A DNA stretch of 64,000 bases from Eukaryota sp. TZLM1-RC (taxonomy: Eukaryota; Metamonada: BaSk clade). The stretch spans positions 248,001 through 312,000 of the forward strand of contig JAUPSS010000006.1 of the NCBI GenBank assembly GCA_040285825.1, in the 5' to 3' direction. The number at the start of each line of letters is the position of its first letter. Within the stretch, counting starts at the first letter, position 1. The notes beneath the pieces were generated by a model that had not been told where the DNA came from, made no database searches, and saw only the letters and a list, made by a program, of their open reading frames with translations. The translations under genes were made by a program, and so were the position numbers. Of the stretch, positions 1 through 10,122 are shown piece after piece.

Positions 1-569
1 ACCACATCACATACTTTTCATCAGAAAATGAAGTTTAAAATTGAATTCGTATTTTCAAATGAATAATTTTAAATGGTTTACATGCTGTATTGGAAGAAAT
101 TCTATTTCATTTGTCAACCCGATCGATCGGAATTTGCTGTTTGAAACAGTAACTGTAAACATTACAGAAATCCTTTCAAGATATCCTCTGAAACCTTGCC
201 AACCCAACTCTCTTCATTCTTGGTTTAGTTCTTGCACTTTATCTGCTTTCCTTACATCACCTCCAGTCATCTTGTTCTTCTAATGGTGTTGGTTGTTCTA
301 CACCATCCTCCTCTGTGAATGATGCTTTGAAAACTTCTGCCATCTCATTTTCCTATTGAACTATTGTCATTACCTCAAGTCTCCCCATGCTTTGTGATCT
401 CAAATATTATCCTTTCTTTCACTCCAATCACTCCTCTCCGACTCCACATTCTCAACTTTCCTTCCAGTTGGTGTACATGATATCTTTTATTTTGCATTCC
501 CTAGCTGTTGTTCTATTCCATTTCATCAATCAATGTCAAAGGATCAACACGTGGAAGGTTGGGTAATTT

Positions 570-606
570 TTTGGAAGTACATGGGACTCGAACCCAGAAC
601 CCTAAT
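570..606 (-). repeat. tRNA-like 3' end followed by an A-run
   Basis: On the minus strand the sequence GGTTCGAGTCCCATGTACTTCC is followed by six A. It contains the RNA polymerase III B-box/T-arm signature GTTCGAGTCC. No matching 5' tRNA half is seen. The other direct-repeat copy carries the same element at about 13604-13640. Confidence 0.6.
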
Positions 607-878
607 TGGGTTATTTTGCTTCAAATTTTGAATTTTCAATCTTCAGTGGTCTTTGTCAGCTGACATGTGACCTTTTCTTCTTTTGCTGGTTTTTTCGTTG
701 TTCAATTTTCAAATTGTTCTAATCTCAAACTATTGTTGCAAGGGATGTCAACATAAGAAAAACTTGTGTTTATGCTTCAACTAATCATTACTTTTCAACT
801 AGTTCAATGCTGGGTACGACTGATATTGAATTTGAGAATGTTGAAAGTTTTTGATTTCAGGAGTGATATCCATGTCAA

Positions 879-954
879 AACTCCAAATTATGACTAAATT
901 ATATCACCACTAATAATGATTTTTGTCACTATTTAGCTGATATAATTTGGAGTT
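879..954. repeat. 13-bp perfect inverted repeat (hairpin)
   Basis: AACTCCAAATTAT at 879-891 is the exact reverse complement of ATAATTTGGAGTT at 942-954, with a 50-nt loop. The same structure occurs near 13917-13993 in the second direct-repeat copy. No function can be assigned. Confidence 0.7.
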
Positions 955-1336
955 ATCATCGACGTGTTGAGCCATCATGTTCATTTATTACTTCAGCAAA
1001 GTTAATCATTATTGAAACTGCTGCATTTAATTATCAATTTGTGTAAAAAAAATTGTCTTCATGTAGAAACTGTTGTTTGTTTCAACGAAGTTAATTCTAA
1101 ACAATTAATTTTATGGACTCAATTTTACATTGCACATATTTTACTTGCAAAATATTTGTTTTGTTGTTGGAATTATAATCACAATGGTTCCATTTGGTTT
1201 TATTTATTTGGTTATTTGGTTTTCAGGACCAATTCTCCGCACACTTGGTTATTTAGAAACTGTTCTTGTTTGTGGTTCAACTACCACAGATGATTACCTT
1301 GAAGTAACCAAAACTACTTGATTTTTTTAAAATTTA

Positions 1337-1560
1337 GAGTCTCTACAAAATATTGAGAGTAATTCTCTTTATTTTGAATCTCTATTTATAAATACATAAG
1401 CGACTGAGTAATCATCAATCATTCAGTTTGTAATTGATTGAGGTTGATTACGGTCAAGAAAGATTTGAATACGTGTGTCTGTATAGTCTACATGTTTTTG
1501 GATCTTTGTAGGTTTAATGCTTACAACAATTTTATTAATGAATTAATTTGAGGGTTTCTT
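1337..1560 (+). repeat. LTR-like dispersed repeat, copy 1 of 7
   Basis: This begins AGAGTCTCTACAAAATATTG and runs through a TATAAATACATAA block to GTAGGTTTAATGCTTACAAC. Other copies are at 14367-14590, 30965-31222, 37930-38130, 44140-44345, 53719-53945 and 60908-61100. Four copies lie directly 3' of gag or protease ORFs, which supports a retroelement terminal repeat. The exact ends are not resolved. Confidence 0.6.
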
Positions 1561-2037
1561 TTTTTACCTCGACATGATTAATTCATTTTTTTCTTTTATT
1601 TATTTTTATATTTAAGATAGGTTTAATTATGAGATGACTAAAGCAGCATCGATCTTTTGAATTTCTTCCTTTACTGTCATATTCTCTTTTCTAAAGATTA
1701 TCAATTTTCTGAAAAAATATATTCCTCCATTTTATTTTCACAAAACTACAGCACTTCTAAACTTCTGCTTGTTCAGTAGCTGGAAAGTTTATTTGAGGGT
1801 TAAAACAATGTTTAACATAAGAAAAGATACTTTTTCAAGAAATTGTTGCTCACAGATGTATTTCGTACATATCTTGCTCGTACATGCTGCTTGAATCGAA
1901 ATCATTCTGATTGTCCTTCTTAATCAAAGTTTGGTTAAAAAGATACAATATTCAAGCCTGATTGAAAGTTTGTTGCCGCAGACTCAATCAAAGTTTGGTT
2001 ATCTTCATTTTCCTCGGAACAACAGGCACATTAAACC

Positions 2038-2520
2038 TCAGTGACCTACAAGAAATCTTTGAAGGAGATTCAAGATAAACTTACATGCATTTAATAAAAA
2101 GAATGTTCCTCTTGAATTATTCAGATTGAAATTGATGTAGTGTTCGAGAACAGAATCAACAACTACTTCTTCGGGTTGGGCTAATGGTTCATCTGGCAAG
2201 AGAGAGAGGATAATTTGCACAGACATTCGTTTTATCTAGAGCATTACAATGAGCACGAATAAAATTTTTTTGTCCAGGATTGACAAGTTTTAGGTAGACT
2301 TGTCTTCACGTTAGACGCTAATTGACGAGCCCGACAAGCAAGGTAAGGAAAAAGCCCTTTTCTATTGATAAAATTACGTTTCTGAGACTGCAGCCAAGCA
2401 TTGAGAAAAAGATTGAATGAATTTCTATAAGGCACTAAACAATTTTCCCATGAAGAAACAAGAGACCTGTCTTGTTGATGCCGTAGGTTGGAAAAGTGGG
2501 GTTAAGATAAAGATGATTTA
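2038..2520 (-). pseudogene. family-P C-terminal remnant
   Basis: Minus-strand translation gives two pieces (2435-2244 and 2226-2038) that match the longer ORF at 15590-15069, which lies in the other direct-repeat copy downstream of a family-P domain. Here the frame is interrupted by a shift near 2235, and the P domain itself is absent because the repeat ends at 2591. The function of family P is unknown. This is a truncated, dead copy. Confidence 0.55.
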
Positions 2521-2594
2521 TTTTCTATTCATATTATAAAAGCCTAAGGGCACCAACACTGCTTCTCCCCTTTTCAAAATCAATCGGCTTTGTA

Positions 2595-3059
2595 ATGAAT
2601 ATTCAACTAACATCAATAACTAATAAACTAATTCTTCTTATTTCTATTACTACGTCTTGGCCGTTTAGGGGCGCTAGACTCATTGGAAGGATCTCTTCTA
2701 TTAGAAGTACGTTTACCAACTTTTCAAAAATTGCTGGACTGTCGTTTGATTTTGAAGTAATACTTGTAACAAATAACCATGTTTTGATCGAATATGATGG
2801 ATTTTTCAGAAGAATCCCTTATTTTCAAAGAACAGAAGATGATTTTCAACGTCAGTTGCTAAACGATCAATGGAAGGATCTTAAGGCTCAAGTAATGGAA
2901 AATGTATTGATACATATTTTGTACACAATACCAAATGAATTGATTCCTTCAGAACTAGATCAAATTCTGAATGTGGATTTCATGCATAATTTGATTGAAA
3001 ATCAACAATGGGTTTATCACTGTGATGAATCCCCTTACAGATCACTTCGCAGTAGTTAA
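2595..3059 (+). CDS. hypothetical protein, 154 aa
   Basis: This ORF starts just past the end of the 2.6-kb repeat and ends in TAA. I do not recognise the protein. Residues from about 55 on have a plausible globular composition with an acidic and aromatic C-terminal half. The N-terminal 40 residues look less protein-like, and the real start may be later or upstream by splicing. A decayed nucleotide relative of its 5' region lies near 20100-20330, so it is probably part of another dispersed element. It may be a fragment. Confidence 0.35.
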   Translation: MNIQLTSITNKLILLISITTSWPFRGARLIGRISSIRSTFTNFSKIAGLSFDFEVILVTNNHVLIEYDGFFRRIPYFQRTEDDFQRQLLNDQWKDLKAQVMENVLIHILYTIPNELIPSELDQILNVDFMHNLIENQQWVYHCDESPYRSLRSS

Positions 3060-3351
3060 TTTGTTTATTTATGGTGAAACAATACAATAACGTTGTTTAA
3101 TTTGTGTGGATTAGCTGTTTTGGGATATGACGATTTTTTTACCTCAACAGGATTAATTCATTACTTTTTGTATTTGGTTCGGGAAAAATTTCCGGGATAG
3201 GAGAAAGGCTTAATATTTAATATTTACTCAAAGTTGGATGAATGGTATTGGCATGTTTCATGTGATCCTTGTACAATGTCATGATATTTCTTCTTTTAGT
3301 AGTTTTAAAGAATTTTAAAATTTATTAATTTCTCATTATTAACCTCGGGTA

Positions 3352-3486
3352 GCTGTTGCAGCAAGGGAATATCATGCTGAAGGTGATTCCCATTTTCATT
3401 TACTATTCCGAACTAATCCTAGATTACAAGTGACAACCCGAAAAAGAATCTGTCGTGAGCACTTTTTTTACGCTCAGGAGAAATGA
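3352..3486 (+). pseudogene. Rep-like HUH motif II fragment
   Basis: The 44-residue open stretch reads AREYHAEGDSHFHLLFRTN near its start. It resembles the motif II region (hydrophobic-H-x-H) of rolling-circle Rep proteins of the geminivirus/genomovirus type, where an acidic, glycine-containing turn precedes H-x-H. Motifs I and III are not found nearby and the flanks look non-coding, so this would be a tiny relic. It differs in type from the circovirid-like Rep at 58844. Such a short match could be chance. Confidence 0.4.
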
Positions 3487-3855
3487 ATGAAACTTTTTTG
3501 TCTTCTTATCACAAAATCAAACTTATTTCGTCTCAAAGTTCTCTCTGTACTATTGGTCACAGTTTGGGAAACCAAAGAAATTGTTTCCTGCTCATCATTC
3601 CTTATCAGTGAAGCTATTTCAATGAGATTTCAATGAGAGTCACTATTTTCCAAAAAAAAGTTCAATTCATTTTAAAACCAACAGCTTGCTATTTGTTCTG
3701 CCATGAGTCGATGAATTTTTTAGTCTGTTTGGTAGCAAATTTCGGCACAGTGAAAATTAAGTAAGGGTTCTTTCATAGTGTTTTTGATGTGTTTTTTGTT
3801 GTAAAAAAAGTTCAAAATTTTCAGAAAAGGAAAAAATAGGCTTCAAATTAGCAAG

Positions 3856-4531
3856 TTATGATTGTTCGTTTTTTCTAAAGTTTTGGGGAAATGCTAGCTC
3901 AAGTTGGTTTTGGATGGTCAATCCACATAAGAGAGAAGGGGACTTCTGTCGGGATTCGGCCGGGCCTGAACGTGTTCCAATACTGGAACCACATAGATTT
4001 GAGTGGTTGGGGTCGATGGCCCAGAACATCATTTCCGTTTGGTCATCAGGTGCCTGCCACTCAATAGCTTTTGGTTTCTGGCGAGGTCGTGGCCGTTCAA
4101 CCTTGGCTTGCAAGGTATGTTTTCTATTTCGAGTGGTTTCGTGGTAATCAAGTTCCCCTCTGGATCTCTTATCAGCCAACCAAGGACTCTCCACAGGTTG
4201 AGAACTCATGTCGAAAAGGGGACAAAAACAGGCTTCAAACTAGTGATGGGAGTGGGTCTATGTTGTCTAAAGGTATGTGGAAAAGCTTGGTGGAATTATT
4301 AGTAGAAGAAGCAGGAAGAAGGTTGGAAGTATCATCAGGATGCAAAGGTACAATATAATTCTCGTAGAAAGGCTTGCTGTGGAGTTGCAATAGATTTTTA
4401 AATCGGTTAATAACAGCCAAAAATTGTCTCAGGTTGACTGTTATTGGTGAAAACCTTGGACCAATCTCTAAACAATGTAGCAACAAATCCATCCAGAAAG
4501 CAAAGTATCTTCTTGTTGAACAGCACAACAA
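3856..4531 (-). pseudogene. family-Q protein copy (frameshifted)
   Basis: Two minus-strand pieces (4531-4235, then 4209-3856 in another frame) appear to be one gene with a frameshift near 4220. The second contains AIDPNHSNLCG, matching AIDPNHKNLCG in the better-preserved family-Q ORF at 28693-29109. It also has an arginine/lysine-rich stretch before this motif. Several plus-strand ORFs here are antisense shadows. Function is unknown. Family Q elsewhere follows family P, but no P domain is visible here. Confidence 0.45.
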
Positions 4532-4735
4532 TGATTGATTTTAAACTTCAATTCATAATCAAATTAATGGCAAAAGAATACTTTAATATATTTTTCAATA
4601 TAAAAATATTTTTCATCGTAATTATCATCGTCACAAAGGGAGTTAAAAATGGTGATGAATACAGATTCGCCATTGCCACTAACTTTCATCAGCCACCAAT
4701 ATACCTCGCTTCTGTGGAGCTTCAGCTTAATGGTC

Positions 4736-5625
4736 TCATGTAACAATATCAATGATATCTGATTCTTGAGCAGGACCATCATGGGGATTAGTGCTGACAA
4801 ATTCAGCTGTAAATGGAGAATCAAAATGCTAGAGTGCAAACCGAGATTCAAAAGCAAATTTCTGATCTTGATCAACCGTATCTATGATAAGTAATAATAA
4901 AATACAAACCTAAAACAATCTCCTGAATTGTCAAATTGGATAAAAAAATTGTTGGTAGATTTTGCATCTTTTGGACATTATAATACCGAGCATTGACGTT
5001 GATTGTTCTGTGGTTAATAAAAAAAATACATACCCTCCGTCTAACCAAGCGAGCCAATGAACAATACCTGTGGTACCAATTCGAGTTGGCTCATCTGCCA
5101 CACATACATCGTATTTGAAATTACAAAAATCTTCAAACTTACCGGCTTCAGGAGCCATGTATACTTTGAGACCAGCCTAAAATTATAACCAATAAAAACA
5201 TACTTTTTGTAAGAGACGAACCACGGTTGTTTTTTCAATAGAAGATGGACCAGAGATGTACAAATGTTTTTCACGGAATGCTCGTTTAAAACCAATGGGG
5301 AATTCAAAGCGGCTATCAATCACTAGGTAACCCATGGTTTCAAAGCTAGAGTTAGATTCGGAGATGCCGACAGATTCAGCTTGCGCTTTAGCTATTAGAA
5401 TACTTTTGGCCTTTCTAATATAAAAGTTCATAAAATTAAATTGAATGTCATGATGGTCATAACCTATGATTAGTTTTAAAAAAAACAAACCTTGAGCAAA
5501 AACCTCTCGACACTTTAACAAGATGATATTGTATAATGACCAAGTACAAAGGACTACAGAAAGATCACCCTTGTGGTTTAAAATGCGTCCTTGTGATCTT
5601 GAATAAAAAAGTAATAAAATTTGCA
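4736..5625 (-). pseudogene. CRESS-type Rep superfamily-3 helicase, intron-containing, locus 1
   Basis: Minus-strand exons encode the helicase half of a circular-ssDNA-virus Rep. There is a P-loop region at 5251-5225, a Walker B-like VCVADE, the segment INVNARYYNV, and motif C PTIFLSN. Four GT-AG introns of 27, 27, 26 and 28 nt (5490-5464, 5203-5177, 5033-5008, 4909-4882) are needed to keep the frame. The P-loop reads GPSSIEKTT, with Glu in place of the usual Gly before Lys, so ATP binding should fail. A TAG interrupts the last exon after ESRFAL. No HUH endonuclease domain is found upstream. Instead the SET-like gene 5707-6708 lies directly 5' on the same strand. This is best read as an endogenised, decayed viral or captured Rep. 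Confidence 0.75.
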
Positions 5626-5706
5626 TTGTAGATCTAAAATAAACATTGAAAACCAATATGCCCTGATGATATACAATATGATTACAATAAAACACTATCA
5701 ACACAA

Positions 5707-6708
5707 TTATTTATTAAAAACAGAAATATTACCAGCAACTACTTCAGGATTGGTATCAGCAACCCAATACAGAATAGTTTTTTCATATTGGACGTAAAGT
5801 TCGTCATCAGCATTAATATCTTCCGCAGCAAAATAAGCAATCAAGGGATAAGTTACACCATCAAAAGATCGTTCCAAGTCGATGGCATAAACATTAATCT
5901 TTTCCTCGGATGAGGTGTTGACCATCCAGCCAGGACCATATTCCCAGAGTCGTGCCCTGGCATCAATGAAATAATGGTCGTTACAGATTGACCAGGAGAG
6001 AGAATATTGGTTGTCTGGGATTGACCTTTGGCGGAGCTGCATGGCCTTTTTGTCAACTGAGGATTCCTTGGGGTATACTTTGACCGTACACATCGGTAAG
6101 TAATACCCCTTGGAATTGTTATTGAGAGGAGGAGGAGACATAGGGGGATACACTCCTTTAAAGCTATGCGCATCATACAGTGATAGAGAACGAAGCTGAC
6201 TAGTGTCCCTGTACGGGAAGGCTGAAATTAAGGCAGTACGGCCAAGGTAATGGTTTACAAAGGCATCCTGCGAGAGCGTGGGTTCTTGGCAAATGTTGCC
6301 CACCACCCATCGACCATCTAGGAATTGAGCCATCACCGGTAATGAAGAGGTATAAACCAGCCAGACAGGATCGAGACCTTTGACATCACGCTTATGTGCA
6401 ATGACAATCGGTGCATCGCCATCTAGATGTTCTCGATGCCAATAATCAACATTACTGGCAAATGCCTTTACTTGTTGACACAGGTAAGAATTCCTGTAAG
6501 GCGGAATGAACAAGGGGGTGATCCGGGCTGGTTCATCTTGGACAGGCTCTAGTGGTGGCAAGCAGTCAGAATCGGAGCCACATTCTGCATCCCGTCTTGT
6601 TGCTTTGGTGGGTGGCTTTCTCTTCACGGAGCATCCATCTCTTCTGGCCTTGGATTGCCGTGTACTCACCCCCGATTTGCGCTTTCTACATCGTGTGGCA
6701 GGAGGCAT
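5707..6708 (-). CDS. SET-domain-like protein, 333 aa
   Basis: This is an uninterrupted ORF. The N-terminus is basic (residues 5-40, nuclear-signal-like). A middle region includes LDGRWVVGN (130-138). The C-terminal part resembles the second half of a SET methyltransferase domain: HYFIDARARLWEYGPGWMVN (245-264) in place of the usual NHS region, then EDINADDELYVQY (296-308) as the closing I-x-x-x-E-L-x-x-x-Y element. The first half of a SET domain (the G-x-G block) appears deleted compared with the paralogue at 47918-48262. A paralogous C-terminal half is at 48550-48895. Methyltransferase activity is doubtful. The gene ends three bases before the Rep helicase ORF region on the same strand. Confidence 0.6.
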   Translation of the reverse strand: MPPATRCRKRKSGVSTRQSKARRDGCSVKRKPPTKATRRDAECGSDSDCLPPLEPVQDEPARITPLFIPPYRNSYLCQQVKAFASNVDYWHREHLDGDAPIVIAHKRDVKGLDPVWLVYTSSLPVMAQFLDGRWVVGNICQEPTLSQDAFVNHYLGRTALISAFPYRDTSQLRSLSLYDAHSFKGVYPPMSPPPLNNNSKGYYLPMCTVKVYPKESSVDKKAMQLRQRSIPDNQYSLSWSICNDHYFIDARARLWEYGPGWMVNTSSEEKINVYAIDLERSFDGVTYPLIAYFAAEDINADDELYVQYEKTILYWVADTNPEVVAGNISVFNK

Positions 6709-7007
6709 TGAGGTTGTGAGTAATATATAGGTTGAAATAAAAATTTCATTTACATGGAAGCTATATATTCCATTTCAGTTAAATGTATGGAAGCTATATA
6801 TTCCATATAACTACTCTCAAATTAAAACCTAAAACTTGCATCATTATAAACCCAAAACGTCATAAAAAGCATGGTAGTGTACATGTCTTGTTCAAACAAC
6901 TGAATAAAAATTATAAATTAAATTGAATTAAATATTGATTTAAAAATGCAAAACAAGCAGTAATTGAATAAAGACAAATACAAAACAAGGTGTATAATTC
7001 TAGTATC
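6709..7007. other. intergenic, with a short repeated motif
   Basis: The near-palindromic motif TGGAAGCTATATATTCCA occurs twice, near 6754 and 6788, upstream of the SET-like gene. Nothing else is recognisable. From about 6830 the sequence is similar to 39700-39888, the upstream region of the Myb-like gene. Confidence 0.5.
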
Positions 7008-7204
7008 ATGAGTGATACAGATAAAGTATGTTTATATGTTGGATTAACCGTAGAAGACAGAGAGTGCTCAATTAGAGAGTGCTCAATCAGAGACAGAGAG
7101 TGTTGTACAGGGATCTAATCCACCCAATGTACCAACTCTACAGGACGCCCACGAGTCGAGTACTGATGATAGTTCTGTATGTAATCCTCTTGTGCTAACC
7201 AGAG
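7008..7204 (+). pseudogene. Myb-like gene exons 1-2, copy
   Basis: ATG at 7008 opens an 18-nt exon, followed by a 28-nt GT-AG intron (7026-7053) and a second exon up to 7176. All are colinear with 39889-40042 of the intact Myb-like gene. The next exon starts with a stop (ATT TAA where the intact copy has ATC CAA), and homology is lost soon after. The Myb domain is absent. This is a truncated duplicate that shows the intron positions are conserved. Confidence 0.65.
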
Positions 7205-7433
7205 ATTTAATCTGTGGGGAAGCCCACGGCAAAGCACTTGACGATTTCTTGACGTGTAATCTTAAGTTAAATCCAATTACAGTTTATTATTCAAGAATCT
7301 CGTTACTGGTTCAATGTCTACGGCAAGTATTCATCATTATAAACTATACCTCTCTGACTTCCCTAAAGAAAATATAGATTGGCACAAGAACATTGCTGCC
7401 GGTGATATGGAAGAATCTGTAATTTTTAATTAA

Positions 7434-7666
7434 TCAGCCGGTTGTTAACCAACTCGCAAAAGAACTGGCCGACAAACCACTTTCGGACTGAGGTTAGCTT
7501 GATAGGATTACATAAAGAACTATCATCAGAGCTCGACTTGGAGCCTTCTTGTTGGGTTGGATTTGAGTCTCCAACAGCACTCTCCAATTGAGCACTCTCT
7601 GTTGCACCACTCTCTGACTTCTATGCTTAATACATTATGACAACATACTTTATCTGTATCACTCAT
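7434..7666 (-). pseudogene. Myb-like gene exons 1-2, inverted copy
   Basis: Minus-strand ATG at 7666 is followed by the same six-codon exon, a 28-nt intron and a serine/glutamate-rich second exon. It faces the plus-strand copy at 7008, making a ~660-bp inverted pair. The second intron's donor is TT rather than GT. The reading ends at TGA (7434) and carries no Myb domain. Confidence 0.6.
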
Positions 7667-7955
7667 GATGGTAGAACTATATACAATGTTTTGAATGTGT
7701 TTTTATTCATTTACTCCTTTATTGGTTCTTTAAATAAATATTTGTTATTGATTTTTTTTGATTTTTTAAACACTTGTTGAGAGACCACAATTCATCCAAT
7801 GTCTTTAAAATGGGTGTATACACCAAAAAGACACCATTGGGAGTGATTAAATGTGATATGTAATTAGGAATATACGATGTTGCCTTTTTTCCAAACATCC
7901 AATTAAACGATGTTGCCTTTTTTCACAACATCTTTCAAAATTTCAATTCATCTCT
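7667..7955. other. AT-rich intergenic
   Basis: No gene is seen. From about 7790 it resembles 46470-46620, the upstream region of the related family-U copy. Confidence 0.4.
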
Positions 7956-8186
7956 ATGCCTCGTCCTAAAACTCTCTAGAAACCAGCTTTCACACCTTTT
8001 ACTACTCAGCTAACTGCTTTTACCAATGCTCGCCATCCCACCCATCATAACACTCCTTTTGATTGTGTCTTTGCTTGAACACTACTTGATACTGTGTTGA
8101 AGTTTCGATCACTCCAAGATTTGTCAACAAACACTGCTTAAACTAAGACTGAAGAACAAATTATCCAATTTATTGGTAAAAAATGA
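7956..8186 (+). pseudogene. family-U gene copy with stop codons
   Basis: A 77-codon frame from ATG 7956 to TGA 8184-8186 is interrupted by TAG, TGA and TAA. It shares PFTTQLTAF, TPFDCVFA and KTKTEEQIIQFIGKK with the copies at 46625-46861 and 47101-47392. Because the sequence agrees on both sides of the stops, the frame is real but dead. The protein family is not recognised. Confidence 0.55.
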
Positions 8187-8252
8187 AAAAAATTGAAGGA
8201 AAATCAGGTCAATTATTTTATTTTTATTCAACAACAAATATGAAATACACAA

Positions 8253-9986
8253 TTAAAACTCCACATCCTCAAAACCTGCCTCCCCTACATCAAAACAATT
8301 AATCGCTAAAGATTCAGAAAATTTCCCAAAAGAAAATAGTGAATCAGAAATTAGTTTTACCATTCCCTTAAAAATAGAAAATACAATCCTGTTTTGCCAG
8401 TAAATACGATTGAAAATTCTTCCAGTTCTTTCCTTTACAACTACAACAAAATCCTCAAGGAAAGCCATAGCAGCCTTACCTAGAGATCCAAGCAAAGAAA
8501 AAACAAATGGACATAAATTATATTGGGCATGGGAATTTTCATTCACCGAGGAAATGGGTTTCGCATATTTAGCAATTTTATATTTTTCGCCTGCAAGAAG
8601 AGGATTATTTACATCCGAGTTAATGAGATGTTCGTTAGAGGAATTACAAGGGTCGATAGACATGGCGTCCAAAATAGTAAAACTACCATTTAAACCAGGA
8701 ACAACTAGATCACCTCTAGTCAGACCCATAGAAGCTCTGTTGTAACGCGTACTATCATTATTGGGATCATCAAGAATTAATTTTGATAACAGCGGTTCCA
8801 AAAAGGAATCTACTCTATATGATTTGCACATTACATAAAAAATAAATTTTGAATTTTGAATTTTGAATTTTTTCAACCATGCTGCTATTTGCGTCTTGTT
8901 CTTAAAAATAGACAATAATGTTCTGACGTGGCACGTCAAGCCATTAACCCAGAATTGTTTACAGATGTCCTTAATAAGTAAGTTAAGTGAATGAGTGACG
9001 CAATGACTCGACAACACAATGTTATTATCCTGGAGAGTTTTGAAAAGACCAACAGCTGCTGCGTTGACCGTAGCTCCATCTAAGGTCAACCAAATGATCT
9101 TCTGAGCTTCTTCCACAATCTTTCTTCATTTCGTCAACCCCACTAGATTAGGATCAGAATGTATCTGTATCAATTTAGCCACTTCAGTAGCACCAAAGAC
9201 AATTATATCAGCTAGATGGTCTTGGTTCTGCTCTCGACAGTCCGCTGGTATACAACCGATGTAGAACGATCGTCCGTTCGAGGCAGCAATGATATTGTGA
9301 CGAGGTGTCATACCTGTAGAATAGCCATCAATAGAAAGTTCAAAGGAGTGTGAGATGAGTGAAGGAATAAAGCACTCGGCAATGAGAAGTTTAACTGTTT
9401 GATGGAGCTTTGGAAGAATTGAGTTGGACAGCTGCTGACGATTTGGACCCAGAAAATTAGGTTTAACTTGTTTAGAACGATGAATCTGAGCAAAGTAACG
9501 TAAGAAATCCTGAAAGGATTCCTTTTCAATAGTATTAAAAGATATCCCGGAAAGAGCAAAGGCGAGACATGCTTTCTTTCCTAAAGTTGCTTGAACGTCA
9601 TCTTCTACAAAAAAGTCATTAGTCTCCATTGGATCAGTTAGAGTAATTGCTTCACTAACAGAAGCTGACTCGATATAAGCCTTGTTGTTTTGTTCCTCAA
9701 TGGCTTTTTTTACCTTTTGTTCAGCTAGAAACATAGAAAGTTCTTTTGTATTTTCCCAACCAGAGCATGACGGGATATGGAGAGGTCCCCAGCGACAAGT
9801 GTTCTGCTTGGCGAAAACCTTACCACAGCCTCCACACCACACATCCATGTTGGTGGTGGTCTTCTTGTTGGCGATTTTCACCATTCGCCAGATCGTTTTA
9901 TTGCTATTGACGATATGGGTCTTAAAACCGGGAGGAGGTTCAAGTTTGAAAGACTCCCGGTAGCGGGGGGTGGAGGAAGATGTCAT
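8253..9986 (-). pseudogene. hAT-family transposase with BED zinc finger, one in-frame stop
   Basis: Two ORFs, 9986-9126 (286 aa) and 9116-8253, lie in the same frame and are separated only by a TGA at 9128-9126 plus three codons. The first carries a BED-type finger, C51-x2-C54 ... H70-x3-C74, behind a basic N-terminus. The second has LDGATVN and CVTHSLNLLIKDI, matching the hAT catalytic-core pattern D-x3-N and C-x2-H-x-LNL. No clear hAT C-terminal dimerisation domain is seen before the stop at 8253. hAT enzymes move DNA by cut and paste in the nucleus. Terminal inverted repeats were not located. One nonsense codon suggests recent loss of function. Confidence 0.75.
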
Positions 9987-9989
9987 AAT

Positions 9990-10092
9990 CAGAATGCAAA
10001 AAAATACAAATCAAAAAATACAAAAAAATACAAATATATCGAAAAAAAATACAAATACAAATACAAAGAAAATACAGAATACAAATAAATAC
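9990..10092 (+). repeat. A-rich simple repeat (AAATAC units)
   Basis: This is a degenerate tandem run of AAATAC/AAAAATAC directly 5' of the hAT transposase on its upstream side. ORFs called here are low-complexity artefacts. Confidence 0.85.
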
Positions 10093-10122
10093 AGAAAATG
10101 GTATTTTGCAAGTATGATTGAA

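Larger units (their letters stand above)
1..2591 (+). repeat. 2.6-kb direct repeat, copy A
   Basis: This stretch is nearly identical to 13046-15623. The two match from the first base of the window to the shared CAATCGGCTTT, after which they diverge. Small indels separate them, for example an eight-base gap near 1200/14240. Because copy A begins at the window edge, the repeat probably extends further left. It contains a tRNA-like 3' end, a 13-bp hairpin, an LTR-like repeat and the tail of a family-P pseudogene. No intact gene is visible. Confidence 0.9.

Noticed and set aside
3914-4358. Three overlapping plus-strand ORFs
   Set aside because: Antisense shadows of the family-Q gene on the minus strand.
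9126-9128. TGA or TAA reassigned as sense codons
   Set aside because: Different copies have different stops, and the long intact ORFs end in TAA, TAG or TGA, which fits ordinary decay under the standard code.
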